DNA from: Lamellibrachia satsuma
Taxonomy: Eukaryota > Annelida > Polychaeta > Sabellida > Siboglinidae
Reading direction: 5' to 3'
NCBI GenBank assembly: GCA_033239005.1
Contig: BSQZ01000005.1
Coordinates: forward strand, 13,705,001-13,769,000
DNA length: 64,000 nt
In this document: positions 1-12,339 of the stretch, one piece after another
How positions within the stretch are numbered: position 1 is the first letter of the stretch
Layout: each line of letters begins with the position of its first letter
Notes under the pieces: generated by a model
Databases searched by the model: none
What the model saw: only the letters and a program-made list of their open reading frames with translations
Told to the model about the DNA's origin: nothing
Program-made: the position numbers and the translations under genes

Positions 1-49
1 TCGTATGAATCATACATAGCACGAGTAATGAGAAAGAGTACCGATTTGT

Positions 50-920
50 CTAAGAAAATACCGCTTTTATATGTATTTTGTCACACTTAGTTACGTATGT
101 AATGCTGTTGAGCTAAGTGTTTACCACATTTATCTGCCTGTTAACATGTTAAGTAAATGTCACTTTTATTTGTATCTTACCACATTTTAGCTACGTAATT
201 GCCACGCTTGTCTGTGTGCTAACGCTTTTAGCATATTAAGTATCACTTTTAATTGTATGTTAACGCTATTTAGCTAAGTATATACCACATTCTATGTTAA
301 GTTTGTTTTCGCAAAGTAAATATCACTTTTAGTTGTACGTTACCGCTTTTCAGCTAAGTAAGTACCAAATATGTTAATGAGTTTAGCTAAGTAAATACCG
401 CATTTAGCTGTAAGTTAACGCTTTTAAGATAAGAAATTACCACATTTAGCTGTATGTTAGCGATTTTAAGCTAATTATTCACCATATTTGCCTGCATGTT
501 AACGGTTTTAAGCTAAGCAAATACAACTTTTAGCTAAGTAATTAGCATTTTTAGCTAAGTAAGTACCATATTTAGTTGCAAGTTAACGCTTTTAAGTTAA
601 GTAATTACCACATATGTTAAAACTGTTTAGCTAATAAATGACCACATTTAGCTGTATGTTAGCGCTTTTTACCTAAATAATTACCACATTTAGTTGTATG
701 TTAACGCTTTTAAGCTAAGCAATTACCGCATTTAGCTGCGTGTTAACGTTTTTTAGCTAAGAAATTACCATATTTAGCTGTATGTTACTGCTGTTTAACT
801 AAGGAATTACCACATTTAGCTGTATGGTAACGCTTTTTAACAAAGTATTTATCGCATTTCGTTTCATGTTAACGCATTGAAACTAAGTATTTACCACATT
901 CACCTGTATGCTAAGGTACT
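50..920 (+). repeat. Outer tandem subrepeats of the left palindrome arm
   Basis: About 17 degenerate copies of a unit of roughly 45-55 bp follow one another. Each has a 'taccacatttagctg' block, a 'tatgttaacgctttt' block and an 'agctaagtaa' block in that order. Spacing and sequence drift between copies, so the array is old. A tandem-repeated outer domain inside a long inverted arm resembles the architecture of foldback elements (inference). Confidence 0.8.
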
Positions 921-3594
921 CGGGAAATGCGCGTGATTAATAACACGGTTTTCTGTAGGAATTATTATTGTAATACCACGCCTGTCGGGGCGCGCTATAG
1001 CAGAGAGCTATTTTAAAACACTGGGCGAGGTAAGTACATCAGTATAGACGAACGAGTGGACCGTGGACTGTGGACTCCGGTTGCCTTAGCAACGAACGGG
1101 GTGCGCTGTTACGATCGATGTAACAACCTGCATCGTTGTAAGAACTGCATCTATAGTTTATGTTTGTTTTGGTACACTTGCATTGTATGACTAATCTTAG
1201 TTAATTGTGGTACACTTTAATTTGCTAACTGTATATACGAGCGTCATAACATCATGGCGTTAGCCCTGTGTCTGTATTTTTTTAAACTGTATGACATTTC
1301 TCTACCATTTTCTAAACCATGTGTCATTTTTGCCGTACCATTTTTATTGAATGTATAAAAGATTGCCGCACCGGGTATCTGGTCATATGATACCCTTTTA
1401 TGGTGGCGTATCGAAATTAAACCGTTCACCTTGTATCTTATCAACTAGAAGTATAAAAGCAGTCACCCAAACAATAAATGTTGACAAGTCTGAATTTAAC
1501 CGACATCCTGTTAAAACTGACACAATTTTTAATTTTCTTACAAAGTTATGGCATGTTTGGTTAAAAATAATCAAGCAGTTATGTGAATATTTGTTGGAAA
1601 ATAAAATCGTTCTTAGGTTTCCTGCGGTATTGAAGTAATGATGCTATGACAGCAAATGTTTAACATCTCTAACCTACAATATAAACATATGAAAGGTTTT
1701 TTCGTAGATATTTTTTCTACTGTACACTTTGAGCAATCTAAACAAAAATCTCAACAACACTATTGTTAAATTATCCTGGGTGTGTGTGTGTGTGTGCGTA
1801 TTGCATATGTTGTGTATTATATTCTACTTCCAAAGTGGCCTGGTATCGCATATTGTTTCTGTATATTTCATACACAAACATCCGTGAACTTGGGATCCAT
1901 GTATAATATAAATATAGCAGGGTATATCAGCTTCATCCAGTTGATATCATATTTATTTTAATTGTATTATCATATAAATACATAACCATATATTTTTTAT
2001 ATTCCAATACCCCAACTGAAAACTGGCGAAATGCTTTAATAACATAAAAAATGGATGGTGAAAAACTACATACATATTAGTCTTCTAAATAGGCCACCCA
2101 TGTGACCAAGATAAACTGGTCTGATTACAGAGGCTGGTGAGATATACAAATGTGTAGATCTGACAAAAACACGGGGTTTAAGGGGTGGCTGTTTCCAACG
2201 GGTGCTTTTGTAACTGGTTCTACTGTATCTATGGAATCAACCTTTTAGCTACTACACACATCATTCTTGAAACCTAAATATTAGTTTATCAAATGTTGTA
2301 TTTGTATTTTTGCATGCTCTTCGTTGATTGCATTAAATATACACATCCTTATCAGACAATGAAATATGTTTTGCTAGATTTGGACCACCATTTGTACCAA
2401 CAACAAAAATGAAATCCAATTCCAGGTACCTTTAACATTGTTTTTCTGTAGTGCTGTTTTAGTGGGTCTTAATATAATTGTTAATTTGCTTTTATAAGTT
2501 TTGTATATATGTGCAGATTCAGAATATATAGATATAACAAATGCTGTATACAACCTCTTTTTCTTGACCCCAGCACGTTTTAAACCTTTGGTGAACCAAG
2601 TTGTCTTGTTAGTGCTACGATACTCTAGGATGTGTTCTCAGGCTAGTGACTGGAATAGTTACTGCAGGCCTTTTTAGACAACTGGGTAACACGACTGTGA
2701 ACTATCCTGTAATACCTACTGTTAAGCGAGCACTTAATTCAGAGTTAATTGCGAATTTGTCAAAGAGATTAAATTAGGCTGTAATTTTCTTGACTGGGTG
2801 TATGAAAGAAAAAGAACAAAGAATGCGCAACGACTGCAATGACATCAGCAACTATTTTAGTATTCGTGTTTCATTGGTAGTCTCGTGAATGGAAACATTG
2901 TTGCATGCTTTTAAAATGTGTATACTCCCGCCGGTAGACACACACGATGAGACAATTGGTATTTTCTTTAACTGCGAGACATTTCGCAGTCATTTTCTTT
3001 AACTGCGTGACCTGTTATTTTCTTTTGTTGTGACATTTTTGTGTATTTTTATTTAACTGCGTGACATTTTACCAATCTTAGCTAATTCGGTTTGTCACAC
3101 ATGTAACGCTGTTTTATAAGTGTGTAACACATTCACTATGTAGTAACGCGTTTAGCTATTCTTCCAATGGCATACACAGCGCTGTCTCCACAGCATGTAC
3201 CATCCGTTGACCTTTTTTTCCATTACTGGTCACCACTTCCACCATTTACCTCCGTCTGACTGTCCCTAAGAACAACTCCATACATTGCCCCTACATTCAT
3301 ATGTGTCCGTAATTTGGTTAGTTAATGACATTTGATACATTGTTACTAGGTACATGATAGCTGGTATAGAAAAAACGTCACTGCTCATTAATTTCAAAAG
3401 ATCCAGTTTGCACAAGGGTTACTCCTGGAGCGAGATAAATACGCCGGACGAGAGTGCAGTCGTCAAGAAATCGGTTACGTAATGGGAAGTAAAATCTAGC
3501 TGCAGGAAAAGCACATGCCTTGCAGTAGACACGGTTCCCCATGACGCAATAGCTGTCAGTGTCTGGTGCAGGCTCCAACGTCCGTTTCGCTAGG

Positions 3595-3680
3595 AAGGGG
3601 TCAGGGTTAGGGTAGGGTTAGAACTCGAGGGTAGCGATAGGAGGGGTTGGGTTAGGGTAGGGTTAGGTTTAGGGGGTAGC
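3595..3680 (+). repeat. Degenerate telomere-like TTAGGG tract, left arm
   Basis: The sequence mixes ggttagggtagggttag blocks with gaggggttgggttagggtag and ends in aggtttagggggtagcg. It is related to the animal telomere repeat TTAGGG but is irregular. An interstitial telomere-like tract, or a simple G-rich repeat of chance origin, are both possible. Confidence 0.55.
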
Positions 3681-3796
3681 GAAACGGATACGAGGGCGCC
3701 ACCCTAAACGCTCCATTATATTTCGAAAAGTTTGTGTTTTGACTTCAAATCATATGATATTTGACCTAATTAATGTTGCCATTTGACCTAGTTCAT

Positions 3797-3862
3797 TTGA
3801 CATAATAATAATAATAATATAATTATAATAACTTTATTGTAAAAAAAAAAAAAAAATGGAAA
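3797..3862 (-). mobile_element. Retrotransposon-type 3' tail in left arm
   Basis: On the minus strand a T-rich stretch is followed by AATAAA, then a short AT-rich piece and a run of ATT repeats. This is the usual 3' end of many LINEs and SINEs. The body upstream cannot be assigned to a family by eye. The mirrored copy is at 6380-6432. Confidence 0.4.
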
Positions 3863-4684
3863 TACGTCTTACACTGAGGAGATAGCATAAAAACATACTT
3901 TAAATCACATTCAACCATGCAGTATGTACAGTAATAAAATCAGTATGTAGACAGAGTAGATAATGAGTAATACCAAGTGTTATATACATTATAATCATTT
4001 GCCTTAATTAAGTTGAGATTTGACCTAATTAAGTTGACCGTGTATTTTATGGGAAGAACAGCTAAACGCGTTGCATAGTGAATGTGTTACATCCTGGCAA
4101 ACAGCTTTACATATGTGACAAACACGCATACGTAGTTAAAAAAAGACACAAAAAATGTCACACAGTTAAAGGAAAAGGTTGTTTTGCTAAATCGTTATTT
4201 CGCCACTTCGTGCAGTCAGACGTATGTGAAGATTGGGGGTAGAGGCATTGATGGATGAAGAGTCAACGAACGGATGTGGATGGAGATGCAGGTGGCCAGT
4301 AATGGATGAATATTCTTGCAGAGGTAGACGAACGGCGGTCAATGTAGGGGTAGTGGGAGGGATGAATGAAAGAGAGATGGGCGGTAAATAAAATGTTTGA
4401 AGATACTACGAAGGGCAATTGTGGATGGGGTGAACTGACCAGTAATGAAAGAATATTCTGGTGCATGGGGTGACTATACAGGACTGTATACGAAGATGGT
4501 AGTGGACGGAAATGAAGATAGCGAACAGACAGGCGGACATACGTAGCTAAACGCGTTACTACATAGCTGAATGCATTGCATACTTGGTAAAAGCGTTACA
4601 TACGCAGTTAATATTGGCCTGTAATGGTTAGTGAGGTGACAATGAACACTGTAAGTGTCAGGTAGGTGACTTGTGCGCTCCCAC

Positions 4685-4905
4685 TCCTCTTGTCTTTTTG
4701 ACATTGGTCAGTCGCTGTTGATGGACTTTGACTTCTTTGACTTGTGCGCTCCCTCTCGTTTTACTTTTTGACATTGGTCAGTCGCTATTAGTGGACTTTG
4801 CTTGTGTGCTGCCACTCATTTTATCTTTTTGACATTGATCAGTCGTTGTTGATGGACTTTGGCTTGTGCGCTTCCACTCGTCTTGTCTTTTTATATTGGT
4901 TACAC
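4685..4905 (+). repeat. About 70-bp tandem repeat near palindrome centre (left)
   Basis: Three to four copies of a unit contain 'tttgacattggtcagtcg', 'tggactttg' and 'cttgtgcgctcc' with small differences. The mirror copies lie at about 5326-5560 in the right arm. The copies differ more from each other than the two arms differ, so the tandem array predates the inverted duplication. Confidence 0.75.
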
Positions 4906-5093
4906 CTTCTTGCAGGCTATCTAGGGTTATTCAACCGACAAGAGGTTGGGGTTACACCTTTTCCGTACCGTCGCCGCTAAAAGCTGGTAGGATTGTGCAA
5001 ACAGCACTGTCTCGATGCAGTCTATCTAGGTCATTCAACCGACAAGAGGTTGGGGTTAGGCTTTTTCCGTACCGCCGCCGCCACGGAACACGC

Positions 5094-5130
5094 AAGGCGA
5101 CGGCAGTGGTGGCGCCGCCACGGAGCACGC
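5094..5130. other. 37-base centre of the palindrome
   Basis: This GC-rich segment separates the arms, which end in cacggaacacgc (5082-5093) and begin in gcgtgttccg (5131). It is itself partly self-complementary, around 'ggtggcgccgcca', so the whole structure could extrude as a hairpin with almost no loop. It contains no gene. Confidence 0.8.
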
Positions 5131-5325
5131 GCGTGTTCCGTGGCGGCGGCGGTACGGAAAAAGCCTAACCCCAACCTCTTGTCGGTTGAATGACCCTAGA
5201 TAGACTGCATCGAGACAGTGCTGTTTGCACAATCCTACCAGCTTTTTAGCGGCGACGCTACGGAAAAAGGTGTAACCCCAACCTCTTGTCGGTTGAATAA
5301 CCCTAGATAGCCTGCAAGAAGGTGT

Positions 5326-5560
5326 AACCAATATAAAAAAAGACAAGACGAGTGGAAGCGCACAAGCCAAAGTCCATCAACAACGACTGATCAATGTCAA
5401 AAAAGATAAAATGAGTGGCAGCACACAAGCCAAAGTCCACTAATAGCGACTGACCAATGTCAAAAAAGTAAAACGAGAGGGAGCGCACAAGTCAAAGAAG
5501 TCAAAGTCCATCAACAGCGACTGACCAATGTCAAAAAAGACAAGAGGAGTGGGAGCGCAC
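5326..5560 (-). repeat. About 70-bp tandem repeat near palindrome centre (right)
   Basis: Reverse-complement partner of the 4685-4905 array, recognisable as 'agcgactgaccaatgtcaaa' with 'ggagcgcacaagtcaaag'. No reading frame across it looks like a protein. Confidence 0.75.
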
Positions 5561-6379
5561 AAGTCACCTACCTGACACTTACAGTGTTCATTGTCACCTC
5601 ACTAACCATTACAGGCCAATATTAACTGCGTATGTAACGCTTTTTACCAAGTATGCAATGCATTCAGCTATGTAGTAACGCGTTTAGCTACGTATGTCCG
5701 CCTGTCTGTTCGCTATCTTCATTTCCGTCCACTACCATCTTCGTATACAGTCCTGTATAGTCACCCCATGCACCAGAATATTCTTTCATTACTGGTCAGT
5801 TCACCCCATCCACAATTGCCCTTCGTAGTATCTTCAAACATTTTATTTACCGCCCATCTCTCCTTTCATTCATCCCCTCCCACTACCCCCTACATTGACC
5901 GCCGTTCGTCTACCTCTGCAAGAATATTCATCCATTACTGGCCACCTGCATCTCCATCCACATCCGTTCGTTGACTCTTCATCCATCAATGCCCTCTACC
6001 CCAATCTTCACATACGTCTGACTGCACGAAGTGGCGAAATAACGATTTAGCAAAACAACCTTTTCCTTTAACTGTGTGACATTTTTGTGTCTTTTTTTAA
6101 CTACGTATGCGTTTTTGTCACATATGTAAAGCTGTTTGCCAAGGATGTAACACATTCACTATGCAACGCGTTTAGCTGTTCTTCCCATAAAATACACGGT
6201 CAACTTAATTAGGTCAAATCTCAACTTAATTAAGGCAAATGATTATAATGTATATAACACTTGGTATTACTCATTATCTACTCTGTCTACATACTTGATT
6301 TTATTACTGTACATACTGCATGGTTGAATGTGATTTAAAGTATGTTTTTATGCTATCTCCTCAGTGTAAGACGTATTTC

Positions 6380-6432
6380 CATTTTTTTTTTTTACAATAA
6401 AGTTATTATAATTATATTATTATTATTATTAT
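6380..6432 (+). mobile_element. Retrotransposon-type 3' tail in right arm
   Basis: The plus strand shows a run of T, AATAAA at 6396-6401, then attataattat and (TTA)n to 6431. A polyadenylation signal followed by a short simple-repeat tail is typical of CR1/L2-like LINE or SINE ends. The element was presumably present before the arm was duplicated. Confidence 0.4.
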
Positions 6433-6555
6433 GTCAAATGAACTAGGTCAAATGGCAACATTAATTAGGTCAAATATCATATGATTTGAAGTCAAAACAC
6501 AAACTTTTCGAAATATAATGGAGCGTTTAGGGTGGCGCCCTCGTATCCGTTTCGC

Positions 6556-6640
6556 TACCCCCTAAACCTAACCCTACCCTAACCCAACCCCTCCTATCGC
6601 TACCCTCGAGTTCTAACCCTACCCTAACCCTGACCCCTTC
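6556..6640 (-). repeat. Degenerate telomere-like CCCTAA tract, right arm
   Basis: Mirror copy of the tract at 3595-3680, reading taaccctaccctaaccc on the plus strand. It is flanked by the same 'cgaaacgga' motif on both sides (tttcgctacccc on one side and ctagcgaaacggacg on the other). That gives the tract a short inverted flank of its own inside the arm. Confidence 0.55.
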
Positions 6641-9309
6641 CTAGCGAAACGGACGTTGGAGCCTGCACCAGACACTGACAGCTATTGCGTCATGGGGAAC
6701 CGTGTCTACTGCAAGGCATGTGCTTTTCCTGCAGCTAGATTTTTACTTCCCATTACGTAACCGATTTCTTGACGACTGCACTCTCGTCCGGCGTATTTAT
6801 CTCGCTCCAGGAGTAACCCTTGTGCAAACTGGATCTTTTGAAATTAATGAGCAGTGACGTTTTTTCTATACCAGCTATCATGTACCTAGTAACAATGTAT
6901 CAAATGTCATTAACTAACCAAATTACGGACACATATGAATGTAGGGGCAATGTATGGAGTTGCTCTTAGGGACAGTCAGACGGAGGTAAATGGTGGAAGT
7001 GGTGACCAGTAATGGAAAAAAGGTCAACGGATGGTACATGCTGTGGAGACAGCGCTGTGTATGCCATTGGAAGAATAGCTAAACGCGTTACTACAGAGTG
7101 AATGTGTTACACACTTATAAAACAGCGTTACATGTGTGACAAACCGAATTAGCTAAGATTGGTAAAATGTCACGCAGTTAAATAAAAATACACAAAAATG
7201 TCACAACAAAAGAAAATAACAGGTCACGCAGTTAAAGAAAATGACTGCGAAATGTCTCGCAGTTAAAGAAAATACCAATTGTCTCATCGTGTGTGTCTAC
7301 CGGCGGGAGTATACACATTTTAAAAGCATGCAACAATGTTTCCATTCACGAGACTACCAATGAAACACGAATACTAAAATAGTTGCTGATGTCATTGCAG
7401 TCGTTGCGCATTCTTTGTTCTTTTTCTTTCATACACCCAGTCAAGAAAATTACAGCCTAATTTAATCTCTTTGACAAATTCGCAATTAACTCTGAATTAA
7501 GTGCTCGCTTAACAGTAGGTATTACAGGATAGTTCACAGTCGTGTTACCCAGTTGTCTAAAAAGGCCTGCAGTAACTATTCCAGTCACTAGCCTGAGAAC
7601 ACATCCTAGAGTATCGTAGCACTAACAAGACAACTTGGTTCACCAAAGGTTTAAAACGTGCTGGGGTCAAGAAAAAGAGGTTGTATACAGCATTTGTTAT
7701 ATCTATATATTCTGAATCTGCGCATATATACAAAACTTATAAAAGCAAATTAACAATTATATTAAGACCCACTAAAACAGCACTACAGAAAAACAATGTT
7801 AAAGGTACCTGGAATTGGATTTCATTTTTTGTTGTTGGTACAAATGGTGGTCCAAATCTAGCAAAACATATTTCATTGTCTGATAAGGATGTGTATATTT
7901 AATGCAATCAACGAAGAGCATGCAAAAATACAAATACAACATTTGATAAACTAATATTTAGGTTTCAAGAATGATGTGTGTAGTAGCTAAAAGGTTGATT
8001 CCATAGATACAGTAGAACCAGTTACAAAAAGCACCCGTTGGAAACAGCCACCCCTTAAACCCCGTGTTTTTGTCAGATCTACACATTTGTATATCTCACC
8101 AGCCTCTGTAATCAGACCAGTTTATCTTGGTCACATGGGTGGCCTATTTAGAAGACTAATATGTATGTAGTTTTTTTCACCATCCATTTTTTTATGTTAT
8201 TAAAGCATTTCGCCAGTTTTCAGTTGGGGGTATTGGAATATAAAAATATATGGTTATGTATTTATATGATAATACAATTAAAATAAATATGATATCAACT
8301 GGATGAAGCTGATATACCCTGCTATATTTATATTATACATGGATCCCAAGTTCACGGATGTTTGTGTATGAAATATACAGAAACAATATGCGATACCAGG
8401 CCACTTTGGAAGTAGAATATAATACACAACATATGCAATACGCACACACACACACACCCAGGATAATTTAACAATAGTGTTGTTGAGATTTTTGTTTAGA
8501 TTGCTCAAAGTGTACAGTAGAAAAATATCTACGAAAAACCTTTCATATGTTTATATTGTAGGTTAGAGATGTTAAACATTTGCTGTCATAGCATCATTAC
8601 TTCAATACCGCAGGAAACCTAAGAACGATTTTATTTTCCAACAAATATTCACATAACTGCTTGATTATTTTTAACCAAACATGCCATAACTTTGTAAGAA
8701 AATTAAAAATTGTGTCAGTTTTAACAGGATGTCGGTTACATTCCAGACTTGTCAACATTTATTGTTTGGGTGACTGCTTTTATACTTCTAGTTGATAAGA
8801 TACAAGGTGAACGGTTTAATTTCGATACGCCACCATAAAAGGGTATCATATGACCAGATACCCGGTGCGGCAATCTTTTATACATTCAATAAAAATGGTA
8901 CGGCAAAAATGACACATGGTTTAGAAAATGGTAGAGAAATGTCATACAGTTTAAAAATACAGACACAGGGCTAACGCCATGATGTTATGACGCTCGTATA
9001 TACAGTTAGCAAATTAAAGTGTACCACAATTAACTAAGATTAGTCATACAATGCAAGTGTACCAAAACAAACATAAACTATAGATGCAGTTCTTACAACG
9101 ATGCAGGTTGTTACATCGATCGTAACAGCGCACCCCATTCGTTGCTAAGGCAACCGGAGTCCACAGTCCACGGTCCACTCGTTCGTCTATACTGATGTAC
9201 TTACCTCGCCCAGTGTTTTAAAATAGCTCTCTGCTATAGCGCGCCCCGACAGGCGTGGTATTACAATAATAATTCCTACAGAAAACCGTGTTATTAATCA
9301 CGCGCATTT

Positions 9310-10185
9310 CCCGAGTACCTTAGCATACAGGTGAATGTGGTAAATACTTAGTTTCAATGCGTTAACATGAAACGAAATGCGATAAATACTTTGTTAAAAA
9401 GCGTTACCATACAGCTAAATGTGGTAATTCCTTAGTTAAACAGCAGTAACATACAGCTAAATATGGTAATTTCTTAGCTAAAAACGTTAACACGCAGCTA
9501 AATGCGGTAATTGCTTAGCTTAAAAGCGTTAACATACAACTAAATGTGGTAATTATTTAGGTAAAAAGCGCTAACATACAGCTAAATGTGGTCATTTATT
9601 AGCTAAACAGTTTTAACATATGTGGTAATTACTTAACTTAAAAGCGTTAACTTGCAACTAAATATGGTACTTACTTAGCTAAAAATGCTAATTACTTAGC
9701 TAAAAGTTGTATTTGCTTAGCTTAAAACCGTTAACATGCAGGCAAATATGGTGAATAATTAGCTTAAAATCGCTAACATACAGCTAAATGTGGTAATTTC
9801 TTATCTTAAAAGCGTTAACTTACAGCTAAATGCGGTATTTACTTAGCTAAACTCATTAACATATTTGGTACTTACTTAGCTGAAAAGCGGTAACGTACAA
9901 CTAAAAGTGATATTTACTTTATGAAAACAAACTTAACATAGAATGTGGTATATACTTAGCTAAATAGCGTTAACATACAATTAAAAGTGATACTTAATAT
10001 GCTAAAAGCGTTAGCACACAGACAAGCGTGGCAATTACGTAGCTAAAATGTGGTAAGATACAAATAAAAGTGACATTTACTTAACATGTTAACAGGCAGA
10101 TAAATGTGGTAAACACTTAGCTCAACAGCATTACATACGTAACTAAGTGTGACAAAATACATATAAAAGCGGTATTTTCTTAGAC
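9310..10185 (-). repeat. Outer tandem subrepeats of the right palindrome arm
   Basis: This is the mirror copy of the 50-920 array, read as 'ttacttagctaaaagcgtt', 'aacatacagctaaatgtgg' and variants. The individual copy-to-copy variants match those of the left arm in reverse order. The array was therefore already diversified before the two arms became copies of each other. Confidence 0.8.
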
Positions 10186-10928
10186 AAATCGGTACTCTTT
10201 CTCATTACTCGTGCTATGTATGATTCATACGATAACCAATACCCTAAATATGTTAGATGTACGCATACAGGTCAACTCGTTGATGCATATACAGCTGTTT
10301 TTTTATTTTTATGCAGACAGGACGTCACGTGGTCTACTCTTCTTAGAGAAACGACAAAATAACAATAATGAAACCCGATTTTCATCATAGCTGGCATCGA
10401 ATAAATTACTGCACAGCATTGTGCAAATGACGGGCTTATCTTTCAACGTGTTCAGACTTGCATACATCCAGTGGGCGAACCAGCGCTTTAACTACAGCGC
10501 TAATATGACTACATATAGCCAGGTTATTTAAAACGTGCATTTCTCGAGTACCAAAATCCACTAATCAGCTGTTAGTATCGCCTTAATGCGTCCTTTCGGG
10601 AATGCGGCAGAGCGGTGTCATATTACGGAATACAACACGACCGCATTCCTAACATGGTATGTAGCCCGCTGCATTCCGCGAAACGGGAGCATATACCCTA
10701 ACCGCAACGTCAGCGGTATGCCCCGCGAGCATCTACCCATCTCCCACCAGATGGACACACGAGCCATTCATCCTCCTTGCCTCATTAATCATCCACGATT
10801 TTTATGAAACTCATACGCATAACATTTATAAAACTATAACCGACGAATCACAGCTCTTTATACCATTCACCGATAACGTACTGAACCCTGATTGATTAGC
10901 TCTCTCATTCATTGATACCATACTCAAT

Positions 10929-11230
10929 AACCGCCACGTCAGCGATATGTGGGTTTTCCCTAAATAACCGTCACGTTAGCGATAGGTGGGTTTTTCCCAC
11001 TAACCGCTACGTCAGCGATATGTGGGTTTTTCCCGAAATTTAAATTAAAATTAAAATAAAAATTTAAATAAAAAATTTAAATAAAAAATAAAAATAAAAT
11101 AAAAAATAAAAATTTTAATTAATTAAAAAAAAATTAAAATAAACGCCACGTCAGCGATATGTGGGTTTTTCCCAATGTCTATTTTTAACCAATGTATGCC
11201 ACGTCAGCGATATGTGGGTTTTTCCTGAAA
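10929..11230 (+). repeat. Dispersed 30-bp motif in AT-rich sequence (5 copies)
   Basis: Five copies of 'cgccacgtcagcgatatgtg' followed by 'ggtttttccc' lie at 10931-10960, 10968-10998, 11004-11034, 11144-11173 and 11197-11225. A weaker one is near 10700. The gaps between the later copies are almost pure A/T (11036-11142). The motif contains the CACGTC core, but I cannot say it is a binding site. The rest of 10233-12330 shows no gene. Confidence 0.7.
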
Positions 11231-11400
11231 TTGAAATAAAAAAAAAAAAATTAAAATAAAAAAAATTTTAATTAAAAATTAAAAATTTTAAATAAAAATT
11301 AAAATTAACCAATGTCTATTTTTAGAAAATTAAAATTAACCAATGTCTATTTTTAGCTACCGTCTATTTTTAGCTACCACAAAAATCGACCCACAATTGG
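11228..11400. repeat. A/T-rich low-complexity tract with short duplications
   Basis: This is a mixture of aaaatt/attttaa runs followed by duplicated 'ttaaccaatgtctattttta' and 'agctaccgtctatttttagc' segments. No coding potential is visible. Confidence 0.6.
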
Positions 11401-12339
11401 GGGTATGAAAACGACTTACATACTACTGACGTGTTTTCATTACTGCCACCTTTGTGTATAAAATGAATGACCGATAAGAAATGACGTTTTTTATGGGTCG
11501 TTATTAATTGCGTTGTACTGTGTATTCGTTATCGTCCACGATTAGGGCTGTCGCGCAGTACCCGAGTAACCCTGGCCGAACAGATGTACTCGGGCGATTT
11601 TGATCTCTATCGTGTTCCAATGTCGTTTTCCTGCGCGTGCGACCGGAACTCGTACTTTGTTTGATTTTTGTTATCGATGTAATGGAGTTGGGTAAAGTCA
11701 GATAACAGCCATTGGAAAATGTGTAGATTAATCGTACGATGGTATCGCATTGTGCGTACTCAGATATCGTAATATATCGATAAATCGTCTAGAAAATATC
11801 ACAGGATAATTTGTTGGAGCAATATATACGTTTGTTTTTATGCCATACAAGCTCTACAAATGTCACATCCCTGACAACTGATAACAAACCACAAGGCAGC
11901 ACTGTTGTTCACCAAATAACGTTTTTCTTTTGTAAAAGCAACGTACCTAATTCAGCGATATGTTTTATACACCTGCATGCGTACATGTTAAATATCACAA
12001 GCACAATGTTTTAAAATATGGAGTGGAAGAAAGCGTTCGCCAACCAGCCTCATCCTTTGATACTGCCCTAAATTCTTACATCCTTCCCATACGACACATC
12101 GAATTTTCACAATGCCTTCTGCCCAATGCTTGCGTTGTTCCCATGCGAGGTTTCATGCCGACTTCCGATCCAAATGTTGCCTTGGTGAACTGATAATAGC
12201 CATTGCGTAAATTGATGTGTGGCTGTTCCACTTTATATTTGACAGAGACATTTGACAGGTGACATGTGTCAGTGGTTCACATGGATGAAACAGGCGCCAT
12301 CACGGCTTCTGGTTATCATCATCAACCAATCACCGTCTT

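Larger units (their letters stand above)
1..10232. repeat. Giant inverted repeat (palindrome), arms about 5.1 kb
   Basis: The first bases of the window, tcgtatgaatcatacatagc, reappear as their reverse complement ending at 10232, and the match continues inward to a 37-base centre at 5094-5130. The left arm is 1-5093 and the right arm is 5131-10232. The arms are nearly identical but not perfect. I saw scattered substitutions (left about 311 against right about 9920; left about 1492 against right about 8738; left 2512 against right about 7721; left about 3138 against right about 7095) and homopolymer length changes (16 A at 3841 against 12 T at 6382). No convincing protein is encoded. The left arm starts exactly at the window edge, so its full extent is unknown. 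It may be a foldback-type element, a segmental inverted duplication, or an assembly/read hairpin artefact. Confidence 0.95.

Noticed and set aside
5056..5370. Frames of about 100 codons on both strands at the palindrome centre
   Set aside because: They are mirror images of the same GC-rich repeat and have no protein features.
7681..7902. 73-codon frame in the right palindrome arm
   Set aside because: It starts at TTG rather than ATG, has no domain, and lies in repeat DNA.
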